From Burkholderia anthina (GTDB lineage: Bacteria; Pseudomonadota; Gammaproteobacteria; Burkholderiales; Burkholderiaceae), in the NCBI RefSeq assembly GCF_001547525.1, contig NZ_CM003769.1, forward strand, positions 124,001 to 188,000: DNA of 64,000 nucleotides, read 5' to 3'. The position numbers were made by a program, and so were the translations under genes. Position 1 is the first letter of the stretch, and the number at the start of each line of letters is the position of its first letter. The notes beneath the pieces are model-generated. The model worked only from the letters and a program-made list of their open reading frames with translations. It was not told the origin of the DNA and did not search any database. Shown here piece after piece: positions 44,062 through 53,961 of this stretch.

Positions 44062-44184
44062 TGTCAAACAATCCAGTTTCAATTTCGCACTCCATCGAGG
44101 CCAGCGTTTACCCGGAATCACATCGTTCAATTCTGGAAGTAACAAGACAGGCGAACTGTTCAGCCTCCATCAGCCAACAATTTA

Positions 44185-44203
44185 TTTCCCACAATTCGGA
44201 ATT
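44185..44203. promoter_or_regulatory. Operator-like motif TTTCCCACAATTCGGAATT (copy 3 of 3)
   Basis: It shares the core CACAATTCGG with the copy at 24416 (15 of 19 positions match). It lies between the TPP-enzyme operon and the TonB receptor, 142 bp from copy 2. The rest of the AT-rich gap 44004-44398 holds these sites and the Fur-like box below. Confidence 0.5.
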
Positions 44204-44284
44204 TAACGAAATCGACACATCAGATCGATCGCGTCCGTGGGGCGCGCCGTTTTGCTTCCCTCACTCAATCTCAAAATTACGATT

Positions 44285-44303
44285 GCAAATGCCTCTCATT
44301 TGC
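44285..44303. promoter_or_regulatory. Fur-box-like dyad GCAAATG-CCTCT-CATTTGC
   Basis: A perfect 7-bp (8-bp counting the flanking T/A) inverted repeat with the 19-bp length and AAATG/CATTT core of Fur sites, 95 bp before a TonB-dependent siderophore-type receptor. Iron repression of that gene is the expected function. Confidence 0.6.
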
Positions 44304-44398
44304 ATTAAATTGCCGCGCGAATGTACTGTTTGGAACACAGATGTCGGCGCAAGGCCGCCCGCCGTGCCCGAACGCGAAGCACATCAAAAGGGAGGAGT

Positions 44399-46504
44399 AT
44401 GAGCAGGAGGAACTGGGCGGCCGCACCGATGGCCATCGTCGTCGGCACGGCCGGCATGGGCGCCGCCGACGCGCAGGAAACGGCGCTGCCGACCATCGAG
44501 GTGTCCGCGCAACGCGCGACGGCGCCGTTCCGCACGCGCGAATCGACGAGCGCGACGCGCAGCGAGGCGGACGTGATGGAGATTCCGTTCGCGGTCAGCA
44601 GCGTCGATACGAAGCTGATCCAGACCGTGGCCGCGACGCGCGGCGACGATCTTTACGACTGGGTCGCGGGCGTCTCGCGCCAGAACAACTTCGGCGGCCT
44701 GTGGGACAACTACGCGGTGCGCGGCTTCGCCGGCGACGGCAACACGTCCGGCACCGACTACCTGGTCAACGGCTTTTCGTGGAATCGCGGCATGAGCGTG
44801 CCGCGCGACACCGTGAACCTCGAGCGCATGGAAGTGCTCAAGGGGCCGGCGTCCGCACTGTATGGCCGAGGCGATCCGGGCGGGATCATCAGCTATACGA
44901 CGAAGCAGCCGCAGTTCGCCCGCGCGAACACCATCGGCGTGTCGGCCGGCAGCTACGGCGCATTGCGCCAGACGCTCGATTCGACCGGCCCCGTCACGAA
45001 GTCGCTGGCGTACCGCTTCGTCGCGATGAACGAGAACAACGGCAGCTTTCGCGACACGGTGTCAAGCAAACGCTACCTGTTCTCGCCGTCGTTCACCTGG
45101 GACATCGGCGCGGACACGACGGTGCACTACGAGTTCGAGAGCGCGCGTCAGCGCGCGCCGCTCGATCGCGGCGTGCTGGCGGTCAACGGGCAGCTCGGCG
45201 TGATCCCCGCGTCGCGCTTTCTCGGCGAGCCGCGCGACGGCGACTACGACGTGCGCAACACGGGCCACCAGTTCACGCTCGAGCATCGCATCGATTCGGC
45301 CTGGTCGATCAACGCAGGCGTCGCGCAACGCAATACCGACCTGTCCGGGCGCTCGTCCGAGGCGTTCGCATTGCAGCCGGACGGCCGCACGCTGTGGCGC
45401 CGCTACCGGCAAGTCGCGTTTCATTCGAACGACCTGCAAGGCCGCCTCGAGACGACCGGCTCGTTCCGCACGGGCGGCATCGGCCATACGCTCGTGATGG
45501 GCGTCGACGCGTACCGCTTCAACTACGACCAGTTCGTCACGCGCTCCACGCCGAGCGCCGCCGCACCGTATGCGATCGACATCTTCGATCCGGTCTACGG
45601 CCAGCCCGCGCCCACGCCGCGCACCGCGACCAACCTGCTCGAGCGCGACGACGGTCAAGGCGTCTACGCGCAGGACACGCTCGCGTTCGGGCCGCACTGG
45701 AAAATCCTCGCCGGCCTGCGCTGGGATCGCTTCCACCAGTCGATCGACAACCGCCTGAAGGGCGTGACGACGAGCCAGTTGCAGACCGCGCTGAGCCCGC
45801 GTCTCGGCGTCGTGTACGAAATGACCCCGGCGTTGTCGCTGTATGCGAACACCGCGTATTCGTTCCGGCCGAACAACGGCGCCGACGTCGGCGGCCGCGC
45901 GTTCGATCCCGAAAAGGGCCGCGGCTACGAAGCCGGCGCGAAATGGGCGGGCGCTCGCTCGCTCACGACCGTCGCGGCGTTCTACGTCACCAAGCGCAAC
46001 GTGCTCACCGCCGATCCGGCGAATGCCGGCTTCTCGCGCGCGGCCGGCGAAGTACGCAGCCGCGGCATCGAATTCGAATGGAGCGGCGACCTCGGTCACG
46101 GCTTGCGCGGCATCGCCAATCTCGCGTACGTCGACGCGGAGGTCACGCGCGACACCGTGCTCGCGCCCGGTTCGCGCCTCGTCGACGTACCGCGGCTGAG
46201 CGGCAGCGCGCTGCTGATGTACGAGACGACCCTGCCGTTCGCGGACAAGGCCGGCGCCGGCGCCGGCGTGATCTACGTCGGGCGCCGCGCCGGCAACACG
46301 GCCAACACGCAGGACGGCTTCGAGCTGCCGGCCTACGCGACCGTGCAGCTCAACGGCTATCTTCAGGTCAACAAGCACCTGCGTGCGTCGGTCGTGCTGA
46401 ACAACCTGTTCAATCGCACCACGTACGTCAGCTCGTACAACAGCCTGTGGGTCACGCCGGGCGCGCCGCGCAGCCTGTTCGCGTCGCTCGCCTACTCGTT
46501 CTAG
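44399..46504 (+). CDS. TonB-dependent siderophore receptor
   Basis: A 701-residue outer-membrane receptor. A signal peptide (cut near ADA) and a short linker are followed by the plug domain ('YAVRGFAGDGNTSGTDYLVN', 'NLERMEVLKGPASALYGRGD', 'PGGIISYTTKQP'). The 22-strand barrel ends in Phe ('SLFASLAYSF'), as in the FhuA/FpvA-type ferric siderophore family. GGAGG lies just before the ATG at 44399. No siderophore biosynthesis gene is in the window, so the ligand may be a xenosiderophore. It is convergent with the ArsB-like gene (36 bp). Confidence 0.92.
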   Translation: MSRRNWAAAPMAIVVGTAGMGAADAQETALPTIEVSAQRATAPFRTRESTSATRSEADVMEIPFAVSSVDTKLIQTVAATRGDDLYDWVAGVSRQNNFGGLWDNYAVRGFAGDGNTSGTDYLVNGFSWNRGMSVPRDTVNLERMEVLKGPASALYGRGDPGGIISYTTKQPQFARANTIGVSAGSYGALRQTLDSTGPVTKSLAYRFVAMNENNGSFRDTVSSKRYLFSPSFTWDIGADTTVHYEFESARQRAPLDRGVLAVNGQLGVIPASRFLGEPRDGDYDVRNTGHQFTLEHRIDSAWSINAGVAQRNTDLSGRSSEAFALQPDGRTLWRRYRQVAFHSNDLQGRLETTGSFRTGGIGHTLVMGVDAYRFNYDQFVTRSTPSAAAPYAIDIFDPVYGQPAPTPRTATNLLERDDGQGVYAQDTLAFGPHWKILAGLRWDRFHQSIDNRLKGVTTSQLQTALSPRLGVVYEMTPALSLYANTAYSFRPNNGADVGGRAFDPEKGRGYEAGAKWAGARSLTTVAAFYVTKRNVLTADPANAGFSRAAGEVRSRGIEFEWSGDLGHGLRGIANLAYVDAEVTRDTVLAPGSRLVDVPRLSGSALLMYETTLPFADKAGAGAGVIYVGRRAGNTANTQDGFELPAYATVQLNGYLQVNKHLRASVVLNNLFNRTTYVSSYNSLWVTPGAPRSLFASLAYSF

Positions 46505-46540
46505 CACCGCCAGGACGGCTGACGCGACGCGCATCGCGCG

Positions 46541-47794
46541 TCAGCCGCCGACCACGAATCGCGCGCCCAGCGCGAGCAGCAACGCAGGCGGCATCACGCA
46601 CGCGCCGATCGCGAGAAATGCGCGGAAACCGACCTGCAACCCTTCGCGCCGGATCGCCGCCAGCCACAGGATCGTCGCGAGCGATCCGGTGACCGACAGG
46701 TTCGGGCCGAGATCCACGCCGATCAGAATCGCGTCGATCACCGTTTGCGGGCTGTGCGCGGCCTGGATCGTCGAGCTTGCAATCAGCCCGGCAGGCAGAT
46801 TGTTGACCCCGTTCGACACGAGCGCGACCGCGACGCCGGCCGCGGCGGAGGCAATGTGCTCGCCGCTTTGCATCAACGCGTGCAGCAGCCCCGCCAGTAC
46901 GCGCACCGCGCCGGTCCGGTCGAGCGTCTCGACGACGACGAACAACCCCGCGACGAGCAGCAGCACGCTCCATGAAATCGCGCGAACGATCGGCACGCCG
47001 GCCGCGCGATCCCGTATCAGCACGCACGCGACCGTGACGACACCCGCGAGCGCGGTCGGCAACCCGAGCGGGCGATCGAGGACCGACACCGCCATCAGCG
47101 CGACGGCCGTTGCGGCGATGCCCACGAGCGCGATGCGCCCGCCGCCCGTCAGCGGCTGCACCGGCAGCCCGGATTCGCAGTGGCCGGCAAGCGCCCGTCG
47201 CTGCACGATCCTCAGCATCACGAACGTACAGGCGATCGACGCGACGGACGGCGCCGCGAAATGCGCGAGCCATACGCCGAGCGCCGGCATGTGCGCGCCG
47301 TACAGCACCAGGTTCGCCGGATTCGAAATCGGCAAAACGAAACTCGCGGCATTGGCGACGAGCGCGCAGCTGTACAGCAGCGGCATCGGGTCGGCCTTCG
47401 CGCGGCGCGCGGCGGCAAGAACCGCGGGCGTCAGCACGACGGCGGTCGCATCGTTCGACAGGAACACCGTGGTGACGACACCGACCCCGTAGATCAGCGC
47501 GAACAATCGCCGCGGCGAGCCCTGCGCGAGATTGACGACGCGCGTCGCGACCCAGTCGAACAGCCCTTCGCGACGGGCCGCCTCGGACAACAGCATCATG
47601 CCCGTCAGGAACAGGTAGACGTCGCCCCCTTTCGCGACGGCGTCCAGCGCCTGCGCGACGGGCAACAGGTTCAACACGACCAGCAGCAGCGCGCCGCTCA
47701 CGGCCCACGTGGCCTCGGGCCAACCGAACGGACGCGTGATGACGCCCGCGGTGGCGAGCGCGGAAATCAGCCAGGCAAGCGAAACGGGATTCAT
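46541..47794 (-). CDS. ArsB/NhaD-type (ion transporter superfamily) membrane transporter
   Basis: A 417-residue polytopic protein with about 11-12 hydrophobic segments. 'FLTGMMLLSEAARREGLFDW', 'TVFLSNDATAVVLTPAVLAA' and 'SNGVNNLPAGLIASS' are the paired Asn-rich half-site motifs of the ArsB/NhaD/citrate family. Annotation pipelines would probably call it an arsenic transporter, but no arsR or arsC is nearby. The last gene of a leftward unit that starts at the sigma-54 promoter, 37 bp after the MFS gene. An in-frame TTG two codons upstream is an alternative start. Confidence 0.83.
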   Translation of the reverse strand: MNPVSLAWLISALATAGVITRPFGWPEATWAVSGALLLVVLNLLPVAQALDAVAKGGDVYLFLTGMMLLSEAARREGLFDWVATRVVNLAQGSPRRLFALIYGVGVVTTVFLSNDATAVVLTPAVLAAARRAKADPMPLLYSCALVANAASFVLPISNPANLVLYGAHMPALGVWLAHFAAPSVASIACTFVMLRIVQRRALAGHCESGLPVQPLTGGGRIALVGIAATAVALMAVSVLDRPLGLPTALAGVVTVACVLIRDRAAGVPIVRAISWSVLLLVAGLFVVVETLDRTGAVRVLAGLLHALMQSGEHIASAAAGVAVALVSNGVNNLPAGLIASSTIQAAHSPQTVIDAILIGVDLGPNLSVTGSLATILWLAAIRREGLQVGFRAFLAIGACVMPPALLLALGARFVVGG

Positions 47795-47831
47795 GGGCAA
47801 GTCGACACAGGCATGGAAATCGAAATCGCTT

Positions 47832-49127
47832 TCACGATGATGTCGCCGATAGATCGGCGGGCTTGCCGCACACGCCGCTCAGCGATCGCGCATGACCGAG
47901 CCACAGCGCGAGCGAGCCCGTCGACACGGCGCCCAGTACGACGAACGCGGCCGGATAGCCGAAGTGCTGCGCGAGCACGCCGCCGAGCACGGGGCTGAGC
48001 GCCGCGCCGATCCCCTGCGCGGTCGCGACGGCGCCCTGCCCGGCGTTCACGCGGCCGGAGCCATGCAGCAGACGAACGACGAGCGCGGGCACGACCACGC
48101 TTTGCAGGCCGGCGCCGATGCCGTCGAGCATCTGCACCGGCCATACACCCGCTTCGCTCATCCACGCCGCGGCGACCGCCCCGCGCACCGGCAGCACGAG
48201 GTACGAGAACAGCAGCACGCGCCAGTAACCGTGCGCGCGAATCAGCCGGGGCGCGAGCCAGGCCGCCGCGATCATCACGCACTGCGCGATGACGATGGTC
48301 TGCGCGGTGAACGCGCTCGCGTTGCTGCGATGCGTGACGACGACGCCCATCCCGTAGAGCGGCAGCATCGCGGCGTTGCCGAGATGAAACAGCGCGAGCG
48401 ACGCGCCGAGCAGTACCAGCGGCCGGTTTTCGGCGAGCGTGCGCAGGCCGCCGACGCGCGACGTCGACGCCGCGTCCAACGCATGCGGATGCGCAGCATC
48501 CGTTCCCGGTGCGCGGCCATCAGGCTCGAGACCACGTGCGCAAGCATGATCGATTGCCTGCCCGGGAATCGCCAACGTGCTCGCGATCGCAAGGACCGTG
48601 AACACGCCGACGAGCGCGAACACCGCGTCGAATCCGACATGCCAGCCGAGCCACCCGGCGAGCGCCGCGCCGGCGACGTTGCCGGCATGGTTCGCCATCT
48701 GGTTGCGCCCGAACTGCCGATCGAAACCCTGCCGACGCACGATGCCGAGCGTCACGCCCGCGACTGCGGGCGCGAGCACCGCGCCGCCGACCGCCGCCAG
48801 GATCTGCGACGCCGCCACCGCCGGATAGCCGCGCACGAACATCAGCGCCAGCGACGCGAGTGCCGTCGCCGCGGTCGCCGCGACGATCAGCGCCCGCTTC
48901 GCACGCACCGCGTCGACGAGCGCGCCGGCCAGCGGCGTCGCGGCCATCGCGGCGAGCCCCGCCAGCGTCATGACCGAGCCGATCGCATCGGCGCCCCAGC
49001 CGCGCGACAGCAGGATGACGCCGATGAACGGGCCGATGCCGGCCTGCACGTCGGCCACGAAGAAGTTGAGCGCCTCGAGCGCGCGTGCCGGTCTCACGGT
49101 CGCCGCACCGTCATGCGACATCCGCAT
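47832..49127 (-). CDS. MFS transporter (drug/efflux type)
   Basis: A 431-residue, 12-segment major facilitator. It starts 'LEALNFFVADVQAGIGPFIG', contains 'GADAIGSVMTLAGLAAMAAT' and 'GIGAGLQSVVVPALVVRLLH', and has a hydrophilic central loop (~residues 200-230). This variant is common beside two-component or stress genes in beta-proteobacteria. ATG 49127 is used (ATG 49121 possible). It overlaps the upstream unknown gene by 17 bp, placing it in the sigma-54 unit. Substrate unknown, probably export. Confidence 0.85.
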   Translation of the reverse strand: MRMSHDGAATVRPARALEALNFFVADVQAGIGPFIGVILLSRGWGADAIGSVMTLAGLAAMAATPLAGALVDAVRAKRALIVAATAATALASLALMFVRGYPAVAASQILAAVGGAVLAPAVAGVTLGIVRRQGFDRQFGRNQMANHAGNVAGAALAGWLGWHVGFDAVFALVGVFTVLAIASTLAIPGQAIDHACARGLEPDGRAPGTDAAHPHALDAASTSRVGGLRTLAENRPLVLLGASLALFHLGNAAMLPLYGMGVVVTHRSNASAFTAQTIVIAQCVMIAAAWLAPRLIRAHGYWRVLLFSYLVLPVRGAVAAAWMSEAGVWPVQMLDGIGAGLQSVVVPALVVRLLHGSGRVNAGQGAVATAQGIGAALSPVLGGVLAQHFGYPAAFVVLGAVSTGSLALWLGHARSLSGVCGKPADLSATSS

Positions 49128-49656
49128 CGACGAGCTCGGCAATGTCGCTCACGTCGAGCGTCGCGCCGTGCGGCGTGACGACGCCGTGCCCCCACGCCTG
49201 CACATGGATGCCGGCCTGCAGGTAGTCGTGCAATGCTTGCGCCGCATGCGGCGGCACCCGCAACGCGACGCCGCTCGTCAGCAACGCGCCGTTCAACTCG
49301 CCTTTCGGGCCGTACAGCCCGAACGCGACTTCTCCGCTGAATTCCATCGGCCGTCGAACCGGTCGCGGCGGCTTCGGGACAGCGTGCTCGGGCCCGGCGT
49401 CGACGATGTCGACGCCGCCACGCCCGGTCAGTTGCACGGCCGCGATCATCGCCGCGCGACGCGGCTTGACGCCCCGCACGCGGATGCGGTCGCCGACCGC
49501 GACATGGCGCACCAGTTCGCGGCCCAGATGCGGCGGCACGTGAACCTGCAGGTCGCCGTTCAGGATCAGGCCGTCGATTTCTCCGTGCGGATCGAGCAGG
49601 AACTGCGTGACGCGGCCGCGCGTTTCGGGCAGGCAGGCGGGATCGATCCAGTGCAT
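49111..49656 (-). CDS. Unknown cytoplasmic protein with two OB-like repeats
   Basis: A 181-residue protein with a strong Shine-Dalgarno (AAAGGAG) 8 nt before ATG 49656. Two internal repeats share the pattern (D/N)G-x-(L/I)-x-x-G-x-x-V-x-(V/L)-PPH-x-x-x-x-(L)-x16-(V)-x-(V)-x-G: 'IDGLILNGDLQVHVPPHLG' and 'LNGALLTSGVALRVPPHAA'. The same unit occurs twice in the exported protein encoded next door. No signal peptide and no known family; the beta-rich pattern suggests small barrels. It follows its paralog by 43 bp in the sigma-54 unit. Confidence 0.75.
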   Translation of the reverse strand: MHWIDPACLPETRGRVTQFLLDPHGEIDGLILNGDLQVHVPPHLGRELVRHVAVGDRIRVRGVKPRRAAMIAAVQLTGRGGVDIVDAGPEHAVPKPPRPVRRPMEFSGEVAFGLYGPKGELNGALLTSGVALRVPPHAAQALHDYLQAGIHVQAWGHGVVTPHGATLDVSDIAELVDADVA

Positions 49657-49699
49657 GACAGGACTCCTTTCGATGGATTGCGGAACGGCGCCGCGCATT

Positions 49700-50482
49700 T
49701 CAGCGCGCGACATCGTCATAGAGATTCACGACATGGCCCGGCGCGCCGAACGCCGTGGCCTGCAGCGCTTCGCCGTATGCGTTGCGCGTGCCGTAGCCGA
49801 CCGCGGCCACGCGCTCGCCGGGCGCGAGCAGCGCGCCGAATTGCCGGGCGGCCGGCACGGTCAGCTTGACGATCGCGCCGCCATCGAGCATCACGCCGTC
49901 CGGCTCGCCGCGCGGCGCGTGCGTCACGCGGCGCACGACGCCGGACACGCTCAGGCGCGCGAGGTTGACGCCGCGCAGCATGGCAGGCACGGGCGCGACG
50001 GGCGCGGGCGGCTGACCGGACAGCGACGCGCCGGTGCCGTCGTTGCGGACCACGCGTGCATGGATTTCATCGTCGAAGCGCCGTTCGCCGGCCACCGTGA
50101 CACGCTCGCCCGACCGCACGAGCGCAGCCAGTTGCGAACCGAGATGCGGCGGCAGACGGACGAGCGTGCCGTCGGTCAGCACGAAGCCGTCGACGGCCCC
50201 TTCCGGATTGATCGTCAGGCGCGACAGCGTGCCGGAAACCAGCGCATCCGATCCGGTGTCGTTGCCGGGCCCGACGGGCAAAAGCGCACGCGGCCCGGAC
50301 GGAGGCGGAGGTGGAGGCGGCATGGCGCCCGCCGGATCTTGCGCGCGCGGTGCCGGCGGCACCTGTGCCACGCTGACCGTTGCGACGGCAACGAACGCGG
50401 CGGCGCAGAGCATGCGAGACGAACGGCGAACGGCGGCGCGGCCTCGCGGCCGCGATCGAACGACAGGCGGGTACGGCTTCAT
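49700..50482 (-). CDS. Unknown exported protein with two OB-like repeats
   Basis: A 260-residue protein. It has a long basic N-region, a hydrophobic signal (~residues 23-42, cut after SVA), then a proline-rich linker with seven consecutive Pro. Two repeats follow, 'VDGFVLTDGTLVRLPPHLG' and 'PDGVMLDGGAIVKLTVPAA', related to those of the downstream protein. The first gene after the near-perfect sigma-54 promoter at 50521-50536. Probably periplasmic; function unknown. Confidence 0.75.
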   Translation of the reverse strand: MKPYPPVVRSRPRGRAAVRRSSRMLCAAAFVAVATVSVAQVPPAPRAQDPAGAMPPPPPPPSGPRALLPVGPGNDTGSDALVSGTLSRLTINPEGAVDGFVLTDGTLVRLPPHLGSQLAALVRSGERVTVAGERRFDDEIHARVVRNDGTGASLSGQPPAPVAPVPAMLRGVNLARLSVSGVVRRVTHAPRGEPDGVMLDGGAIVKLTVPAARQFGALLAPGERVAAVGYGTRNAYGEALQATAFGAPGHVVNLYDDVAR

Positions 50483-50520
50483 GACGGGTTCCGGCAACGG
50501 GTTGCGATGCATCGATATCC

Positions 50521-50536
50521 GCAATACCCGTGCCAA
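50521..50536 (-). promoter_or_regulatory. Sigma-54 (-24/-12) promoter
   Basis: On the minus strand: T-TGGCACG-GGTA-TTGC. GG and GC elements have exact spacing and all eleven core consensus bases (TGGCACG-N4-TTGC). It starts 39 bp upstream of the ATG at 50482 and 48 bp downstream of the nearest enhancer-like dyad. Confidence 0.85.
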
Positions 50537-50583
50537 CCTGCGACGCACCGCGCGGCCGTGCGCCTAGCGCCGATGTACGCCCA

Positions 50584-50606
50584 ACGTGTCGGGTTTTCCG
50601 ACACGT
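50584..50606. promoter_or_regulatory. Enhancer (UAS) dyad 1: ACGTGTCGG-N5-CCGACACGT
   Basis: A 9-bp perfect inverted repeat with the core TGTCGG-N5-CCGACA, upstream of the sigma-54 promoter. It shares its core and spacer with dyad 2, whose centre is 32 bp away (about three helical turns). The probable binding site of the NtrC-type regulator encoded immediately upstream. Confidence 0.75.
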
Positions 50607-50614
50607 GGCTTCAC

Positions 50615-50639
50615 CGGCTGTCGGCCGTTCCGACAGCCG
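50615..50639. promoter_or_regulatory. Enhancer (UAS) dyad 2: CGGCTGTCGG-N5-CCGACAGCCG
   Basis: A 10-bp perfect inverted repeat with the same TGTCGG-N5-CCGACA core. Two phased copies 50-110 bp ahead of a -24/-12 promoter is the standard layout for a sigma-54 activator. It could alternatively be read as a terminator stem, but no T-run follows on either strand. Confidence 0.75.
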
Positions 50640-50658
50640 AAACCGCGCGACTCGACGC

Positions 50659-52016
<1,358 letters not shown>

Positions 52017-52035
<19 letters not shown>

Positions 52036-53504
52036 GGAATTTCAATCACGAATGCGGCGCCGTCGTCGAGGCGCGCGTGCCCGCCGTGCGCCGCCGCCAC
52101 TTCGCGGACGACGGCGAGACCGAGGCCCGTTCCGTCCGCGCGCCCGGTCACGAACGGCTCGAAAATCCGCTCGCGCTGCGCGGCCGGCACGCCGGGGCCG
52201 CTGTCCGACACGGTGATGCGCAGCCAGTCGCGCCCGGCGAACGGATATCGTTCGGCCGCGAGCGTGACCGCGCCGCCCGCGCCCGCGTGGTGCAGCGCGT
52301 TGAGCAGCAGATTGTCGAGCGCGCGCCGCATCTGGTCGGGATCGAAGGCGGGAAAATCCGACGGCCACGCGAGCCGTTCGCCCTGCCCCGCGAGCGACAG
52401 CGTCAAGTCGATCGCCTGCCGCTGCGCCAGCTCGCGGTGCGCGTCGACGACCTGCGCGAGCCACGCGTCGACGTCGACACGCGTCGCATGCGGACGCACC
52501 GGCTGCGTCAGCGCGAGCAGGCTCGACAACTGCGCATCGATGCGCTCGATCTGCGCGAGGATCACGCGCAGCGCATCCTGCTGCCGCCGGCCGTCGCCGG
52601 CCAGCGCGTTTTCCGCCTTCAGCCGCATCGCGCCCATCGGATTGCGAATCTCGTGCGCGACCTGCGCAGCCAGTTTGCCGAGCATCCCGAAGCGTTCGGC
52701 CTGCGCGAGGCGCGTGCGGAGCTCGGCGGCCTGCTGTTGCAGCAGATCGGCGCGCCGCGCCCGCTCGTTGAACGCATCGATGACGCGGTCGAGATCGGGT
52801 TCGCCGACGTACGGCAGGTGATGCTCGCGACCGTCGGGCCCCAGCCCGCTCTCGATCCGTGCGAGATTGCGCTTCCATCGGCGCAGCGCCACGGCCAGCG
52901 CCGCCGCGATCGCGAGAATCACCGCGAGCACGGCGGCGAGCCCCGTTGCCAGCAATTCCCCGTGCCGGCCCAGCGGTGGGCGCGCGCGTGTCAGCATCCA
53001 CACGTACAGCCCCGATCCGCCGCGCACCGGACACGCCGCCGCGATCACGGCGTCCTGCGCGCCTTCGACGACGTTCGCGGTCGCGGCATGCGTCGCGGCC
53101 GCGGCTCGCAGCGTGCGGAGAATCAGCGGCGTTTCCGCTTCCGGAACGTCGCGTTTGACGCCGCTGCCCTGATAAGTAGGAAACGAATACGCGAGAAAGC
53201 CGCTCGCGGCAGGCGCGGCGCCGGGCATCCAGAACCCGCCCTCCATGTCCGCGGCACGCGAGAGCACGATGTCGAGGATCGCGTGCATCAGCTCGGGGGC
53301 AGGCTCGGCGCCCGCCGACGCGGAAGCGCCGTAACGCGACGCCACCGCTTCGCACGCCGACGCGCCGGCGGCCTTCGCGCTGGCCACCTGCTGGCTCTCG
53401 GCGGAGCTCGCCGTGACCCAGACGACCGCGACCAGCGTCGCGCACAGCGCCGCGACGAGTGCCCAGAGCATGACGAGTTGGGTGGAAAACGACGGACGCT
53501 TCAT
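52017..53504 (-). CDS. Two-component sensor histidine kinase
   Basis: A 495-residue kinase. Membrane helices at residues ~10-32 and ~185-210 enclose a periplasmic sensor of about 150 residues. A HAMP-like linker follows, then the H-box 'QVAHEIRNPMGAMRLKAENA', the N-box 'DNLLLNALHHA', G1 'SDSGPGVP' and G2 'GTGLGLAVVREV'. NtrB/ZraS-like organisation. It partners the NtrC-type regulator whose gene overlaps its 3' end. The sensor domain is not of a type I recognise, so the stimulus is unknown. Confidence 0.92.
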
Positions 53505-53750
53505 CGGATCAGGCTGGCGGTCGAGGACGACAGCATAGCGTATTGCATGCGACGTGAAGCCGCCACGGCCGCCATGCATCGTACGGGGCGAGCCGCCGGA
53601 TCGGCCTCGAACGAGGAGCGCCCGATCCGGTTGTTCGCGGTGGGACCGAGCCGCCAGGGAGAGAAACGCGTCGATCGTGCTGCCGAACGGCCGCACCGTC
53701 GACGTCACGGGCGGCCGTCGGCGCGCACCCGCGGATACGGCAGCGCGCTT

Positions 53751-53924
53751 CTACGCGCCGTCCCGCTCGATCCGCTCGACGATGCGCGCCAGCCGAATGA
53801 TGTCGGTCGGCGCGAAGTCGGCCGCGTCGGGCCGGGGACGGCCGCACTGGTTGGCGACGCGCATCGCGAACGGCCCGGCCGTCCGCACGGAAACACCCGG
53901 CACGCGCATCGTGTTTCGTTCCAT
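53751..53924 (-). CDS. Small hypothetical protein at the end of the xylose operon (57 aa)
   Basis: The ATG at 53924 is preceded by GGGGAGG, 37 bp after the xylH stop and in the same direction. The 57-residue product is basic, with 'FAPTDIIRLARIVERIERDG' at its C-terminus and no membrane segment. It may be a real small gene or chance; codon position GC looks typical of the region. No family recognised. Confidence 0.4.
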   Translation of the reverse strand: MERNTMRVPGVSVRTAGPFAMRVANQCGRPRPDAADFAPTDIIRLARIVERIERDGA

Positions 53925-53961
53925 GGTCCTCCCCTTTTCCGGCACGCGACCGGCCGGCCCG

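Noticed and set aside
46541..47794. An arsenic resistance operon
   Set aside because: The ArsB-like transporter has no arsR, arsC or arsH neighbours and lies in a sigma-54 unit, so arsenite is only one possible substrate.
50584..50639. Reading the twin dyads as terminators of the response regulator gene
   Set aside because: They have no T-runs, share an identical core and spacer with helical phasing, and lie just upstream of a sigma-54 promoter, which fits activator sites better.
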